A DNA stretch of 64,000 nt. Origin: Pseudophaeomoniella oleicola (taxonomy: Eukaryota; Ascomycota; Eurotiomycetes; Phaeomoniellales; Phaeomoniellaceae). The translations under genes were made by a program, and so were the position numbers. Every line of letters begins with the position of its first letter. The first letter of the stretch is position 1. The stretch is taken from assembly GCA_003868215.1 (NCBI GenBank), contig QWDQ01000033.1, forward strand, positions 1 through 64,000, written 5' to 3'. The notes beneath the pieces are model-generated. The model saw only the letters and a program-made list of their open reading frames with translations. It was not told the DNA's origin and did no database searches. Of the stretch, positions 31,634-43,211 are shown piece by piece.

Positions 31634-34600
31634 ATGAGCGAAACCCTCCTTTCGGCAGGGCCGAGAACCATCCTGCGCCCCGAAGACGCTGTTAGATTAC
31701 CCAGACCGAACCGCGCCGACGACAGAGACAAGCCGAGGGCATCTAGCGAGGACACTCGAGGCCTGAGAAATCAAGCCACGACAGCAACTCTTCCTTCCAA
31801 TGCAACGACATCGATAGGTCAGAGCGGGGAGGACATGACCTCATCAATTTCCTCGCTAAAGTCGTCCGTGGAAAGGCCTGATCCAGAACCGTTGTCGGCA
31901 GAGGAAACAATTGAGAAGACCCGCAGAGCCCTTGACGAGGGCCTCAAACTAAACCAGGACGCGCTTGCTGGCACTGAAGGCGTGACGGAAGCCGTACGGC
32001 CAAAGCTCACGATCGATCTTGGACATTCGAGAATTGCGAGGATACCAGAACCTGTCGTCGACCTGATAAGGGACGAAGTGGAGCGGTTGTCGCTGTCTCA
32101 TAATCAGATATGGCATATACCTTACAGGTTCGAAGAGTGCGCACGACTGAAATATCTCAATGTCCGAGCAAACCATTTTCGAGAATTCCCTCGAGCGGTA
32201 TGAGTTCCCCTGATGTGCACTATTTATGATACTGACGGAAGCAGGTTTACAAACTTCCTCTTCTTGAAATCCTCGATATCAGTCGCAACAAGCTGCGAAG
32301 AGTTCCAGAAGAGATCAAACAACTTACATCTCTACGAGTGCTGTCACTCATGAACAACCGAGTCGAGGACCTCCCTTCGACATTATGCGAAATGAACAAG
32401 TTACAGATTCTGAAAGTCAGCGAGAATCCACTTCGATTTCGACTTCAACGGGTTGTCAACCAGAAAGAGAGCGAGGCGAAGGAACAAGGGTTTGGGGAGA
32501 CCGAGAGAGATTCGGCGATAACTCTCGAGATCAAGAGATTTTTGCAAGACGAGCGTAGAGGCCAAGCGTTGGTTACGCCCACACCAAGCGAGGCGGAATC
32601 GGGCGAAGACGCCACCGAAAGTGCTGTCGATACTCCGAAACCTCTCAAGCGCGTGCTGAGTAGTCGATTTCCTGTCATTCCCAGTGCGACCACGACGGGT
32701 CCAGGTGCGGAATCTCCTATCGACCTGTCCATCAAATCTCCCGGGCAGTCCAAGCCACCCCCAATACCTACGAAGTCACACTATCGCATTCAATCTGGTC
32801 AACAAACCAACATTCTGAGGAGACCCGGTGTCTCGCCTCTCTCGATTGGAAGTGAGCGCAACCGGAGCAACAGTGAGAGCGTACTACAAGCGACAGCGGT
32901 ACCCAGGACCAGGCGTATGGCAATATTAAGACAGGAAAAGTCCGACCTTGATCCTGTGGAAGAGGGGCCTAGCAACCGATACAGTCACTTACGCGGATAC
33001 TCCCACGCTTCTGCGTTACGGAACAAAATCGCGGAGTCTCCAGCGGAAAGCACAAGCTCTTCCGGGCCGGAAAGTCCGCACCCTGGTAGCGGTAGACGCA
33101 TGGCCTTCGTCCGCAGGCTGTCAAGTCTACCGGAGCACAAAGACAGTAACGGCGACCAGGGTCCGCTGATTGAAGGAGCGAAGGGCATTCTGTATGCTCT
33201 CTTCCAGGTCCACCCCCGGCTGTCTGCCTTGATCGACGTCGCCAAAGCTGATGAACCTCGACGAAACAGTCTGGACATACTGTTTTACACAGCTAGAATC
33301 CACATTGAGCAGCTCAATGATGTTCTGGAGCATATTGGCACTCTTGACGAAGATGAGGATTATCGTCTTGACGTCGTACACTCGAATGTAAAGGCGGCCT
33401 GTGTCAGGTGTATCAAAAGTTATACCGCTCTTTGTGGTCAGCTCCAGCGATATGTACCCAAAATAATCTCGCGCAGTGATGTGAGGTACGTGCGGACGAC
33501 GATGTTGTTGTTATACGGAAGTATTGTCGAAATCAAGAACGCCTGTATCAGCTTCGGCGTCGAGCTCAATCCGGGAGTCGGTAGAGTCGGGGAAGTCAAA
33601 GACATCGCTTCTGTATCTGCAGAGCAAACTCTTCGAGCCGTGAAACCAATTCAAGACAGATCGCGAAGTAGACCGGGGCTAAGGTACCGCAGTGACACAG
33701 CAATTCAACATCCTACATTGAATACAATGGTCAATGACGCCGCCAATATGCCTCATCAGAATCAGCCATATCTTTTATCGACGGGTATGACGGGAAGTAC
33801 AGTCAATGGAACCGGCTACACCTCATCTACACTTGGCCCAAGTGCGTTCACAGGAACGACTCTAGGTAATAGAAGTCGGTCGAATTCTCGGGTAGCACCA
33901 TCCTCACTCGCGTCTTCTGCAGCAAGCACGCCTCGCTCTGGAGACACCTTTGTCGTTCCCCCACCTGGGGCTTCTATGACCAAAATCAACTCATTGACTG
34001 GAGTATCAGAGGCCGAGGAGGACCGAGTGTTTGAGGAGATCTTCCGGTCTCTCACTCGGGCTTATGACGCTGCTGAACAGTCCCTTCCTGTCGCTATGAG
34101 ACACTTTAAAAGATGCCTGGAGTCGGCAGAAGAGGGCCGTGCATCAAAAGAGGTTCGCGATATGTGGGCCAATCTTGTCTATCGATGTAAAGCTTGTAGG
34201 GAAGTGAGTGAGACCCTGCATTCCTTGCTCATCAATATGAAGGTCAAGGACCCTATCGCTGGCAGGAACCAACGAGAGTTTTGGGCCCTCTGCAAGAGTT
34301 TTATGCAGAGTTTTGTCGATCTAGCAATCGACATGCGAGATGCCAGGGGTTTGCAGATGCTGCCAACCGAAGCAATCATCGTGTTACGGCCTGTCCAGAA
34401 AGCAAGCAGAGAGGTCGGAAAACTGGTTGACGCGAGCCCGTGGGGGTTTCTGGCAGACAACAATGGGAATACGTCAACGCCATCGATGAATCAGTATGCT
34501 GGTGGGAACGTTTTTCTAAGCACAATCAACGGTGCATCCTTTCCACATTCAATGCATCAACCAAGCAATGGCGCGTCTCCCGTGTCAGTACCATTGCCTG

Positions 34601-34770
34601 CAACACCGCTCTCAGCAGCGCTAGGGCCCGCAGTGCAGGCCACTGTACCATCAACACCGGCTTCCGCCTACGGTGATCGGTTCTTTGCCGGCAACGTATT
34701 TGAACGAGCGGATACTTTGCTGAACATGTCTCATGCAGCAGGATTGCCACTGTATCCTCGGCGAGCATGA
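31634..34770 (+). CDS. sog2: Leucine-rich-repeat RAM-network protein, Sog2-like
   Basis: Exons 31634-32197 and 32245-34770 (47-nt intron) give 1029 aa. The frame runs 5' only to a TTG, so the ATG at 31634 is chosen. After a disordered N-terminus, residues about 123-252 contain five to six leucine-rich repeats (VERLSLSHNQIWHIP, LKYLNVRANHFREFP, LEILDISRNKLRRVP, LRVLSLMNNRVEDLP, LQILKVSENPL). A Ser/Pro-rich linker leads to the helical Sog2 region (from about 460; LSALIDVAKADEPRR, then EEIFRSLTRAYDAAEQSL and VRDMWANLVYRCKACREVSETLHSLL). In yeast, Sog2 supports the Cbk1-Mob2 (NDR kinase) RAM network for polarity and cell separation; in filamentous fungi the homologous COT1 pathway controls hyphal tips. 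The LRR plus Sog2 order is diagnostic. Confidence 0.9.
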
Positions 34771-35844
34771 ACGATGGAGTCATGGGAGATTACTGGACTA
34801 TGATAGCGAACACGAAGTGACGTGGTCGCATTTAGGGGTGCCTAGAATTCTGTATAGAAGGAATACCCCCGCATTGGAAACGAATAATTGTTGGGTGGAT
34901 AGGATTGGCGTATCAAGCTGGGTTGCCCTTGAATCTTGTATCTATTATAGCATGTCACGGTGTACATTACCACAGCTACTCGCAAGCAGTGCCTTGCCTG
35001 AATGACGGCTTCGAGTCTTGTAAAATTAACCTAACAGTCAGCTGGAAGAAGGAGGAGGATAGCTGCCACGAAAGAAGTCTATATGTAATGGATATACGAT
35101 CTATCACGTGTAGCAACAAATCCAACAGTGTCTTGTGCGGAAGATATCAGTAGTGCTAGAGCCATGCCGATGTACAAGGCGACGTCCAGTGCAGAGACAA
35201 AACTCGAGGATATCCATAGTATTGAGTGAGGTTATGAGCCAAAGGAGGGCCTTTCGGTCCGGTTGATCTGCTCATTGTAATCCTCTATCGCGACATCAAG
35301 AGGATGATAGGTTTGATTTGATCAAATGTATCATATTGGATATTTTCGGCATGGTGAAGGTCTTCTGGTTGACGAGGGCGCTGTAGAGGTCCCGTTGTTT
35401 GTTCGGGTAGGATAATACAACTCCAACCAACCCACCCGTCAACGTTAATTAATTATTATTATTAACTTACTCCAAGAACCAAACAACTTCTGGAAAGCAA
35501 CTGACCCAACGAGCCAAACCCTTCGACGGGCCCTGAGTTTATTCGATGCTCATTGATCAATAGACATCACCGCCTATCTCCCCGCTTCTTTCTTTCTTTC
35601 CTTCCTCTTGCTAATCTCCCTTTCGACTTCTTCATCTTTATCATCATCGCCTCGATCAAGGCATATATCTGCCAACATCTCCTGAACAATCTGTGGTGTC
35701 CTTGTCGTAGCAGACTTGCTTCACCGCATCGTTGCTTGCGGCAAATATAAACAACTTGGGTACATCTGCTACAGCAACTTGGCTCTGACCCAAATCTTGC
35801 ATGCTTCCCAACCCACCTGGGATATCAGCTGCGAGCTAGACAAC
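34771..35844. other. Intergenic and 5' leader of sts1
   Basis: No gene was recognised. Sequence from 35560 to 35840 is CT-rich and reads open through 35845 only by way of TTG; it is taken as 5' leader of the next gene. Confidence 0.5.
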
Positions 35845-36843
35845 ATGAACAGTTTGTTTGCGACACCGCCGATTCCTCCTCACTTCTACCAACATTCTCG
35901 ACTTTCACCCACACGTTCAAGTGGGTTGCTCTTGGCTCAGAAAAACCACATACCAAAGCTAACCTCTGCTTCTACAGTGTCTTCTACACCCACCCAAAGC
36001 CGGAAAAGAAAGGCTTCTCCTTCAGACGACCAAGATGATTACATGTCTTCATCACCACCAAGGTCCCCATCAATTTCTTCTTCGAACTTGCCACCTCGCT
36101 CTATCAAGAAAGCTCGGCCCAATCTCTCTGGCCGCTCCCTATCCTTACCTCGTTTGCTTGAAACGCTCGATACCGACTCCTTACGCTCGGTCATATCCAC
36201 CATCTGCTCCCGTCATCCAGAACTAGAACGAGAGGTCACTCAGCTTGCTCCTCGCCCATCCGTGGCTTCAACTTTAGAGGTGCTTCATCAATATCAACAT
36301 AGACTGCGATCTTCCTTCCCGTTTGGCGGAAACCCCGGATCAGACTACGCATACAACCGCGTTCGTCCAGCACTGACGGCCTTGTTAGAAGCACTCAACG
36401 ATTTTACACCTCAGTTCCTCCCGCCTGTCCAATCACAAACTTCCCTTTCACTATCCTATCTGGACGGCGTCACCCAGATTATACATGAATTACCAAACTG
36501 GGATCGTGCTAGCAATAACATCGCAAAGGAGAATGCATACGAAGAGATTGCACGAGCATGGGGCCTGGTTCTCAAAGAGGCGGGAAAGAGAGGTGCTGGG
36601 ATTGGAGTGATCAATGATGGATGGGATGCAAAGATCAAAGGTCACAACGAACGCAGTGGAGGCAAGATGGGCGAAGCCGTTGAGGAAATGGGAAGATCTA
36701 TTGGCTGGGCCGAGCGACAAAGCGATACTGATTCGGCTTCCGGTGCAACGAATGCTGCTATGAGCGAAAGAGAACTCGTGAGACAACAACTTTTCAGTGG
36801 TTCTTATGGTGCTCCTAATGGCATTAGGACAGGATTCTGGTGA
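35845..36843 (+). CDS. sts1: Nuclear proteasome tethering factor Sts1/Cut8
   Basis: Single exon of 332 aa starting at MNSLFATPP. The family anchors the 26S proteasome at the nuclear envelope and is needed for mitotic protein turnover. Seen: a Ser/Pro-rich N-terminus with basic RKRK and KKAR signals, and then the core helical bundle starting at [27 protein letters not shown] (split here in description: LPRLLETL, then [15 protein letters not shown]), continuing [20 protein letters not shown] and an [12 protein letters not shown] helix. Length and order fit fungal Sts1 proteins. The acidic/Gly-rich C-terminus ends in a short RTGFW tail. No introns. It sits downstream of the Sog2-like gene in the same direction with its own promoter. 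Confidence 0.92.
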   Translation: MNSLFATPPIPPHFYQHSRLSPTRSSGLLLAQKNHIPKLTSASTVSSTPTQSRKRKASPSDDQDDYMSSSPPRSPSISSSNLPPRSIKKARPNLSGRSLSLPRLLETLDTDSLRSVISTICSRHPELEREVTQLAPRPSVASTLEVLHQYQHRLRSSFPFGGNPGSDYAYNRVRPALTALLEALNDFTPQFLPPVQSQTSLSLSYLDGVTQIIHELPNWDRASNNIAKENAYEEIARAWGLVLKEAGKRGAGIGVINDGWDAKIKGHNERSGGKMGEAVEEMGRSIGWAERQSDTDSASGATNAAMSERELVRQQLFSGSYGAPNGIRTGFW

Positions 36844-38622
36844 AGTTGGAGCAACCAGTTTCCCTTACGGCCTCAAGTGCGAATAGATACCCCGACGCAG
36901 GCATGAGACAACAGCGATTGTCTGGCTACCCAGCGTTTTCTGACCTGCAATTGCAGGAAGCATTGCATCATCACGACCATCTCTTTCTTCTAATGACAAC
37001 AAACACTGCATATTCGACGTTCCGGCCTCACTTGATTTCCAGAACAGAGGTCCAAACCACTGGCAAAGCAGTTTCGGAATATCCTCCTAGGACTTCGAAG
37101 TAGAGGGCTGGAGAAGTCTGAGCCATGGACCTACTTTCTGGTCTCTGCAATCTGATCTTGTCGGTTTGGTCACATCATACCCTCGTTACCAACAACGGAT
37201 GTTGTTCTATTGCCTTTCTTTTCTATGGATATGGGTTTGCTTTTCTGATAGGGGGTCTGGAGGTTCCACAGCGTCCCAATTTCACGGTCTCGGAGTCCAC
37301 ATGTTGCAGGTGTTCGAATTCTTTTCTTTTTATTCCTATTCTGTCCTCTATTTGTAGATATTACACACTAGTCTTACTCTAGATCACGTCCTCCATTGGT
37401 CCAGTACACCTAGTGCTCGATCCTCGAAATGGCTGTCAAATAATCACGTTCTCTCAAGTCCCAATCAGCATCACCAATTCCTTGGTGAATAATTGTATTG
37501 CGACGAATAAGATGAGATCTCAATGTCTCTACAAAATACTGTACTTCGTCGATATCCATCTGATTCTTTCTTTCATCTCTGTCTCCTCTATTTCTTCTTT
37601 TTGCTTCCGGTCGGTGTAGAAGTCGGTCATGTGCGCAGGGTAATGTACCTAATCTGTGAGGACATGAAACAGCATAGACGATATTATATTATATATTATA
37701 TGGAAATATAGTTATCAATCTATCCTAATTAATTACATCATTACATAGGTTAAGTTAGTATGCATCATCATATATATATATATATATATATAGGGGTAAG
37801 TATACTAAGTATGTGAAACAACAGCGGTACCTATATAATAAATACATATGTAGCTTAGGTAGGTAGGGAGGTTTTTGTGTGTCTGATGATACATGGATGA
37901 CTGGAATGGTTTAGTATGTACATTGGTATATTCCAAGATTTGAGGGGGACATGGCCTCTTCTTTCTGGCGTGTCTATCCTGGTCGGTGGGATAGCGACGT
38001 GGGGTAGAGATCTGAGGAAGAAGGATGAGGTATTCGGTTCTTGGTTGGATGTTGGCACTTTTGCTTCAAGGCGTTGGTCCCCGTGGATTGATGGATACAG
38101 GTTTCATTTTGAGGGATCTGCTTCATCCTTCTGGGATTGACAGATGGAGGGGACGGCTGTGTGATAGTGGGGTCTGCTTGTGTCGGCGAGAAGGCGGCTA
38201 GGTCCCTCTCTAAGCCAAGGAGGGAGTTGGTATGATGTGGTGGTTGTAGAGGTAGAACCGAGTTGAGCAATTCATGTGCGTCAGTGAAGTCACTGCTTGT
38301 TGAAGGTAATAGGTAGTTGATTCCCCGACGGCTGCTGGGGTTTCTATTCGATGTCAACCGCCCACATGGAGAAATGCATCTATGGTGCAAGCCTTGAGAG
38401 AATGTCCCATGTGGTCCTAAAGGGTAGCTGCACTCATATTCCTTCTGCACCTTTGTATTGGAATGAGGGATCGCTGTATATGGGCTGCGAACCCACTCAG
38501 GCCATCCTGTCAACGAGGTCTAGGAAGTCAGGCTTGAGCACATAGTTGGCCATGTCACGCAGCTGCTGAGTAGAAGACCTTGAACCGAGACGTGTAGGAG
38601 TTTGGTAGGTCATTCCAACATT
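36844..38622. other. Intergenic, convergent 3' regions
   Basis: AT-rich sequence without a recognisable gene. A (TA)n tract lies at 37771-37792 and CCTAGGT-type words at 37855-37870. It separates the ends of sts1 and the haem lyase gene. Confidence 0.55.
37771..37792. repeat. (TA)n microsatellite
   Basis: Eleven TA units in the convergent 3' gap between sts1 and cyc3. Confidence 0.95.
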
Positions 38623-39648
38623 CTACTCTCCGAGAGCTTTTCGCCACCGCATCCTGAGTCCCTCAACACTGTTCAACTTTGGTCTGACATCAAGATAAAA
38701 GTTGAGGTTCCTGGTTCCATCTCTCCTCGCGCCTGTATCTTTGCCTTGGTAGAAATCAATGACATACTCGATTTGTTCTCCGTCGCAGCGTTCCACAATC
38801 CAATCGTGTCTGTCGAAAGGTGTCTGATACCCTCTGAATGCGTTCCATCTGGCTCGAGGAGTCAACGGTGTTCGGGGATCAAGTAACGAAACGTAAGACA
38901 TTATGACCCCTGACGGTGTTTCGACGTCATACTCTGGCCCTGCTCCTGATCCTTTGAAACTCAGTAACTTGGGTGGGCAAGTTCTAGGGTTTGAGATCTG
39001 ATCGCTCGGTTTAAGTGTTGAGTGTTTGCGTTCCCATTCTCGAATCTGACGCCATGATCGTTCGTTCACTGCATTATGAATCGGGATGATGGAGGACACG
39101 GTTTCTGCTAGATTTTCAGGGTTCGTGTTTGGGGTGTCGTGATTTTTCCGAACAACAGCCTGGAAGAACTGAGCTTCCGAGGGATATATCCAATTCCCCG
39201 AATGAGATGTCTCTGGTGCCCGAGTTTCCGCATTGGCCGAGCCTTCCGCAAGAGCCTTCGGAAAGGCGCGTGGTATCGAGGATATCTCCCTTTCTTGAGA
39301 TAGAGCACCGCCTACGACGGCTGGAGACTTGATAGGTTTCTGCGAGATCGCATCCGAAGAACAGGCGGCTGTTGGCGAAGCAGCAAAAGGCGGAAGTGGT
39401 GGATGACTCTTGGATGATTTGCTTACTTCCGTCTGTGCTCCTTGGTGTTGCTGTAGCCAGACTGAACGTGCATTGTGGTCAACCGGGCAGGCATCTACGT
39501 TAGACTGTTCATGTCGCTGCGTTTGCGCTTGTTGCAACCATGCTGAACGAGCCTTGTGGTCGACAGGACAAGCGTCGGGAGAAGCGGATGATACATCAGG
39601 TTTGGGTTCAGCGCTCTCTGGTGAAGCCCAGAGAGAGAAAATTGGCAT
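38623..39648 (-). CDS. cyc3: Holocytochrome c synthase (cytochrome c haem lyase)
   Basis: Single exon of 341 aa from the ATG at 39648 (the frame continues 5' only to a TTG). The enzyme attaches haem to apocytochrome c (or c1) in the mitochondrial intermembrane space. Seen: two haem-regulatory CPVDH motifs (Cys27 and Cys54), each followed by AR-x-WLQQ; the synthase core from WIYPSEAQFF through IPIHNAVNERSW, whose His191 matches the haem-ligand His154 of human HCCS; and FDRHDWIVERCDGEQIEYVIDFY near the end. The two CPVDH units form a 27-residue tandem repeat. It could serve c, c1 or both; sequence alone does not decide. The start is 339 bases from the divergent erg19 start. Confidence 0.95.
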   Translation of the reverse strand: MPIFSLWASPESAEPKPDVSSASPDACPVDHKARSAWLQQAQTQRHEQSNVDACPVDHNARSVWLQQHQGAQTEVSKSSKSHPPLPPFAASPTAACSSDAISQKPIKSPAVVGGALSQEREISSIPRAFPKALAEGSANAETRAPETSHSGNWIYPSEAQFFQAVVRKNHDTPNTNPENLAETVSSIIPIHNAVNERSWRQIREWERKHSTLKPSDQISNPRTCPPKLLSFKGSGAGPEYDVETPSGVIMSYVSLLDPRTPLTPRARWNAFRGYQTPFDRHDWIVERCDGEQIEYVIDFYQGKDTGARRDGTRNLNFYLDVRPKLNSVEGLRMRWRKALGE

Positions 39649-39987
39649 ATTCGCCAGCAGGTATACTATTTTCAAGTCTCGAGAGAAGTCTGCATTAAAT
39701 TCGTGAGTATTCGAATGCGCAATGAACCGTGCCGAACTTTTTTAGGGGCGCTTTATTGTACTACGCCTCGACGCATGGTCTTTCCTCTTCAGGGTCCTCG
39801 AATCATCGCGCCATTCGGGCACCTTCAACTTTAATGAGAATTTGGTGGGGCGGCAGTTCCTCGACGATCTTAAACGCTTTCACCGCCCACAAACAATGCG
39901 AGATTGCGACGAGCTTGCTCCCTCTCCTTTGCACTCGTTCTCTTCTCTGCGCCCGTCTAGGCTCTCCAATAGGTAATCAGGGACAAC
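39649..39987. promoter_or_regulatory. Shared divergent promoter, cyc3 and erg19
   Basis: The 339-base spacer must serve both genes. A CCAAT box lies at 39966-39970, just 18 bases before the erg19 ATG. Haem and sterol synthesis both depend on oxygen, so joint control is plausible, but no other site was identified. Confidence 0.55.
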
Positions 39988-41287
39988 ATGTCGGGGATAG
40001 GGAGCGAGAATGTCTATCGTGCTAGCACGACGGCACCAGTCAATATTGCAGTGATAAAGTGAGTTAGGTGGGAAAGGTCTTCTCGTCCCCAGATGGAGAT
40101 CCGATTTCACTCGGCATTCTTATTACATGGGCTGCCATTGGACATCCACTGACATGCAGAACAGGTACTGGGGAAAACGGGATCCTAATCTGAATCTCCC
40201 TACGAATTCGTCACTTTCCGTAACTCTATCCCAACGCTCATTGCGAACTCATACAACTGCATCGTGCTCCCCTAAGTACGATGGGCCCGACTCGCTCTTG
40301 CTGAATGGGAAACCAGAAGCCATACAGTCATCGAAGCGCACTCTTGCATGTTTATCTCACTTGCGCCGACTGCGCGCAGAGCTCGAAGCATCGGACTCAT
40401 CGCTTCTGAAGCTCTCAAGCTACACGTTACGTATCGTCTCTGAGAATAATTTCCCAACTGCAGCTGGATTGGCATCTTCGGCTGCGGGCTTCGCGGCCCT
40501 AGTCCGAGCTATTGCGAATCTGTACGAGCTACCTCAAAGTGCCACAGAGTTGTCTTTAATAGCTCGGCAAGGTAGTGGTTCAGCATGCCGGAGTCTCATG
40601 GGCGGTTATGTCGCATGGAGAGCTGGGTCGCAAGATGACGGCAGCGACAGTGTGGCAGACCAGGTAGCGCCTGCGTCGCACTGGCCCGAAATGAGGGCGC
40701 TTGTGCTTGTTGTAAGCGCGGCCAAGAAGGATGTGGCTAGTACCGAGGGCATGCAGACGACTGTCAAAACAAGCCCTTTGTTCCCCACTAGAGCGAAGGA
40801 AGTAGTGCCACTGGCAATGTCAAAGATGGAGAAGGCGATTCACGACCGCGATTTTTCTAGTTTTGCCGAGGTTACCATGAGAGACAGCAATAGCTTCCAC
40901 GCGACGTGTCTTGATTCATGGCCGCCGATCCAGTACATGAATGACATTTCAAGGGCTGCGGTGAAACTGGTTGAGAACATAAATGCAAGAGCTGGCAAAC
41001 TCATCTGTGCCTACACCTTTGATGCCGGCCCGAACGCTGTCATTTATTACCTCGAGGAGTCAACTGAGCTTGTTGCAGGCGTATTCCGCTCCTTGCTCTC
41101 TACGGCGGAGGGCTGGGAAGGAATATACGGGGACGCCATCAAGACCGCAAGCGACGTGCAGGCATTGGATCGAAGGGCCATTGCCCTGCTTAAGGAAGGC
41201 GTGACAAGGGTTATTTGCACCGGGGTTGGGGAAGGACCGGAGCAAATCGACACTCACCTCATCGATGGAGCGGGTAAAACTGCATAA
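39988..41287 (+). CDS. erg19: Diphosphomevalonate decarboxylase
   Basis: Exons 39988-40058 and 40165-41287 (106-nt intron) give 397 aa. It converts mevalonate diphosphate to isopentenyl diphosphate with ATP in the sterol/isoprenoid pathway. The splice joins VNIAVIK to YWGKRDPNLNLPTNSS, the family's N-terminal signature. The GHMP-kinase loop PTAAGLASSAAGF (about 121-133), GSGSACRS, DSNSFHATCLDS and the catalytic Asp310 in AYTFDAGPNAV are all present. Length equals the yeast enzyme (396 aa). A second AG (40158-40159) precedes the chosen acceptor but would break the frame. It is divergent from cyc3. Confidence 0.97.
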
Positions 41288-42121
41288 TCATGTGTTTAAT
41301 ATAGAAAAGAAGGTGACCTGCCACTTGACTACCTATTCTACGAGCTAAAGATACCCATAATCTCACTACCTCACAAGTGCCTTGGATTCTCTAGGACGAA
41401 TATACAAAATGGATCCTTCTGATAAGCAACATTGGATAAAAGACGAGAGAGCATTCGCGCCGTATGGTTCGAAGTGCGTGTTTATTACAGCACAGTAGTT
41501 CGATTTCGACTTGTGGACCTTGCGGCCACACACCTAGCGCGTCCTGACTTCCGGACTCTACAGACACTTCTCCCCGATTACTTGCATATCTGTACGGAAC
41601 AACTACGCGCTTCCATATCTGTGACGTAGAGGGTGGACGTTGTACAAAGCATAATAGGGTAACCTTGATGCTACCTCACTTGGACTGCAGCCTCTCAATC
41701 GTACTGTGCTGGCTTGGTCTCTAAGGTCACGACATCAACATCCTACGCTTGCGCCATAAAACAAGATGGAACCAGTCCTACCGCGTCATGACATAGGCGA
41801 GGTGTCGCGTGCTCTCTTGTTTGAGACAATGAATCAATCGGAATGACATCGACTGAAAGGCGGCATCAGAGGTTGAATGGGCTGCAAATATCTTCTGAGT
41901 TCGTGAAAGACCGTTCGCATATAAACAATAAACATAGCCTGCGCAGTTTGTCACCAATGAAACGCAGCAGGCGTCCCTGATATCATCGGGACCAGCAGCT
42001 CGCAAAGTATTCAGTAGATCTGGCCTTTCGAGCTGACCACGAACGACGGTATCAACGCTGGCCACTATCTGAAATACTATCTGTGGCTTATCATATAGGA
42101 CGGTGTCTGTCTTTCGGTGCT

Positions 42122-42133
42122 TACTACGTAGTA
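42122..42133. repeat. Dispersed palindrome TACTACGTAGTA
   Basis: Single exact copy in the gene-poor stretch downstream of erg19. Confidence 0.9.
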
Positions 42134-42685
42134 AGATTAGGACAATCACCGCAGCATTCAGAATGGTGCCAAGGAGAAATATCGTTCTGGGGACCTAGTG
42201 CACTTGAAAACTTTTGGCGAGCTTGTCGAGATGCAATCAGCATCTGCTTCTCGAAAACTGCTAAGCTGGTTTCCTGTAGAAGCAGCTTTTGCTCCCACCG
42301 TTAGCTGAGCCATGAAGTGACCACTTCTGGTGGTGGCCTACGGTTGCGTCAACATCTCTGCAGCCACTGCCTGATGTCATTATGGTCACCATCGTCGTTG
42401 TCGCCATTGTCATTATGTCCGTTGTGGAACAGGGGCTTATCGACCGCAGATGATGCCGCAGATACCCAAGGAGATTCTTGTGCCATGATTGGGCGCTCAT
42501 GATGCAGCAACAACGTTGAGGCCGTCTGACGGCTCCATCGGGTGATTGGTATTGGCAATGAACGTGGCTTCTAGACATAGATGTCATTATGCCTTACTGC
42601 CCACAGTTAGCACCGTGGAGAGGGAGTGTCCACTAGGGTTGACAGGCATTAGCTTTTCCAACGCACTGGGCCATAATTAGCGATG

Positions 42686-43211
42686 TCATATGATGGCATC
42701 AACCGCTGTAATACAAGAGCAACCATCGTATGCTCGAAGATGGCGGTCAATGCTCTTGGTGGAGAGGCGGGTCCAGATGATCATTAGATCGTCAGCGTCA
42801 TCCATAGCCCGTCGCAGTGTCTCAGACCATATACGGAATGCTATCTGATCAAGGTGTCTTGCTGATTGATTAGTGCAGTCAACATAACGTTCAATACACG
42901 AGATCAACGTCATCTCCTGTAGCTGAAAGGAATAGTCGGACCATTGAAGGCTGAACGCGGCAGCCGTAGGGAGAAAAACTCCCAAATGCAACAATCCGCA
43001 AGGCCTGGACCGTGTGGACTAGTTGGAAGCTACGGCCACGTTTGCGAGGGACCACTAATGATGATGATCTGGATCTTACCTGTTTTTGGTCGTGTTTGCT
43101 ATCGTCCTCCCTTATGATCTGACGGTCCATGACTCGTGGTCGGCGCCGCTGGCGACTTTGGAGCGTCTGGGGAAAATTACAGGCAGCAGAGCGCGGTAAC
43201 CCATATTCCAT
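42686..43211 (-). CDS. Weak candidate gene, unknown protein of 154 aa
   Basis: Minus-strand exons 43211-43080 and 43018-42686 join across a 61-nt GT-AG intron (GTAAGA donor, CTAG acceptor) in phase 0, from a true ATG to TGA. The second exon reads like protein (LHLGVFLPTAAAFSLQW, WSETLRRAMDDADDLMIIW) but shows no known domain, and no clear branch site is visible in the intron. It could be a chance frame or a lineage-specific gene. Confidence 0.25.
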
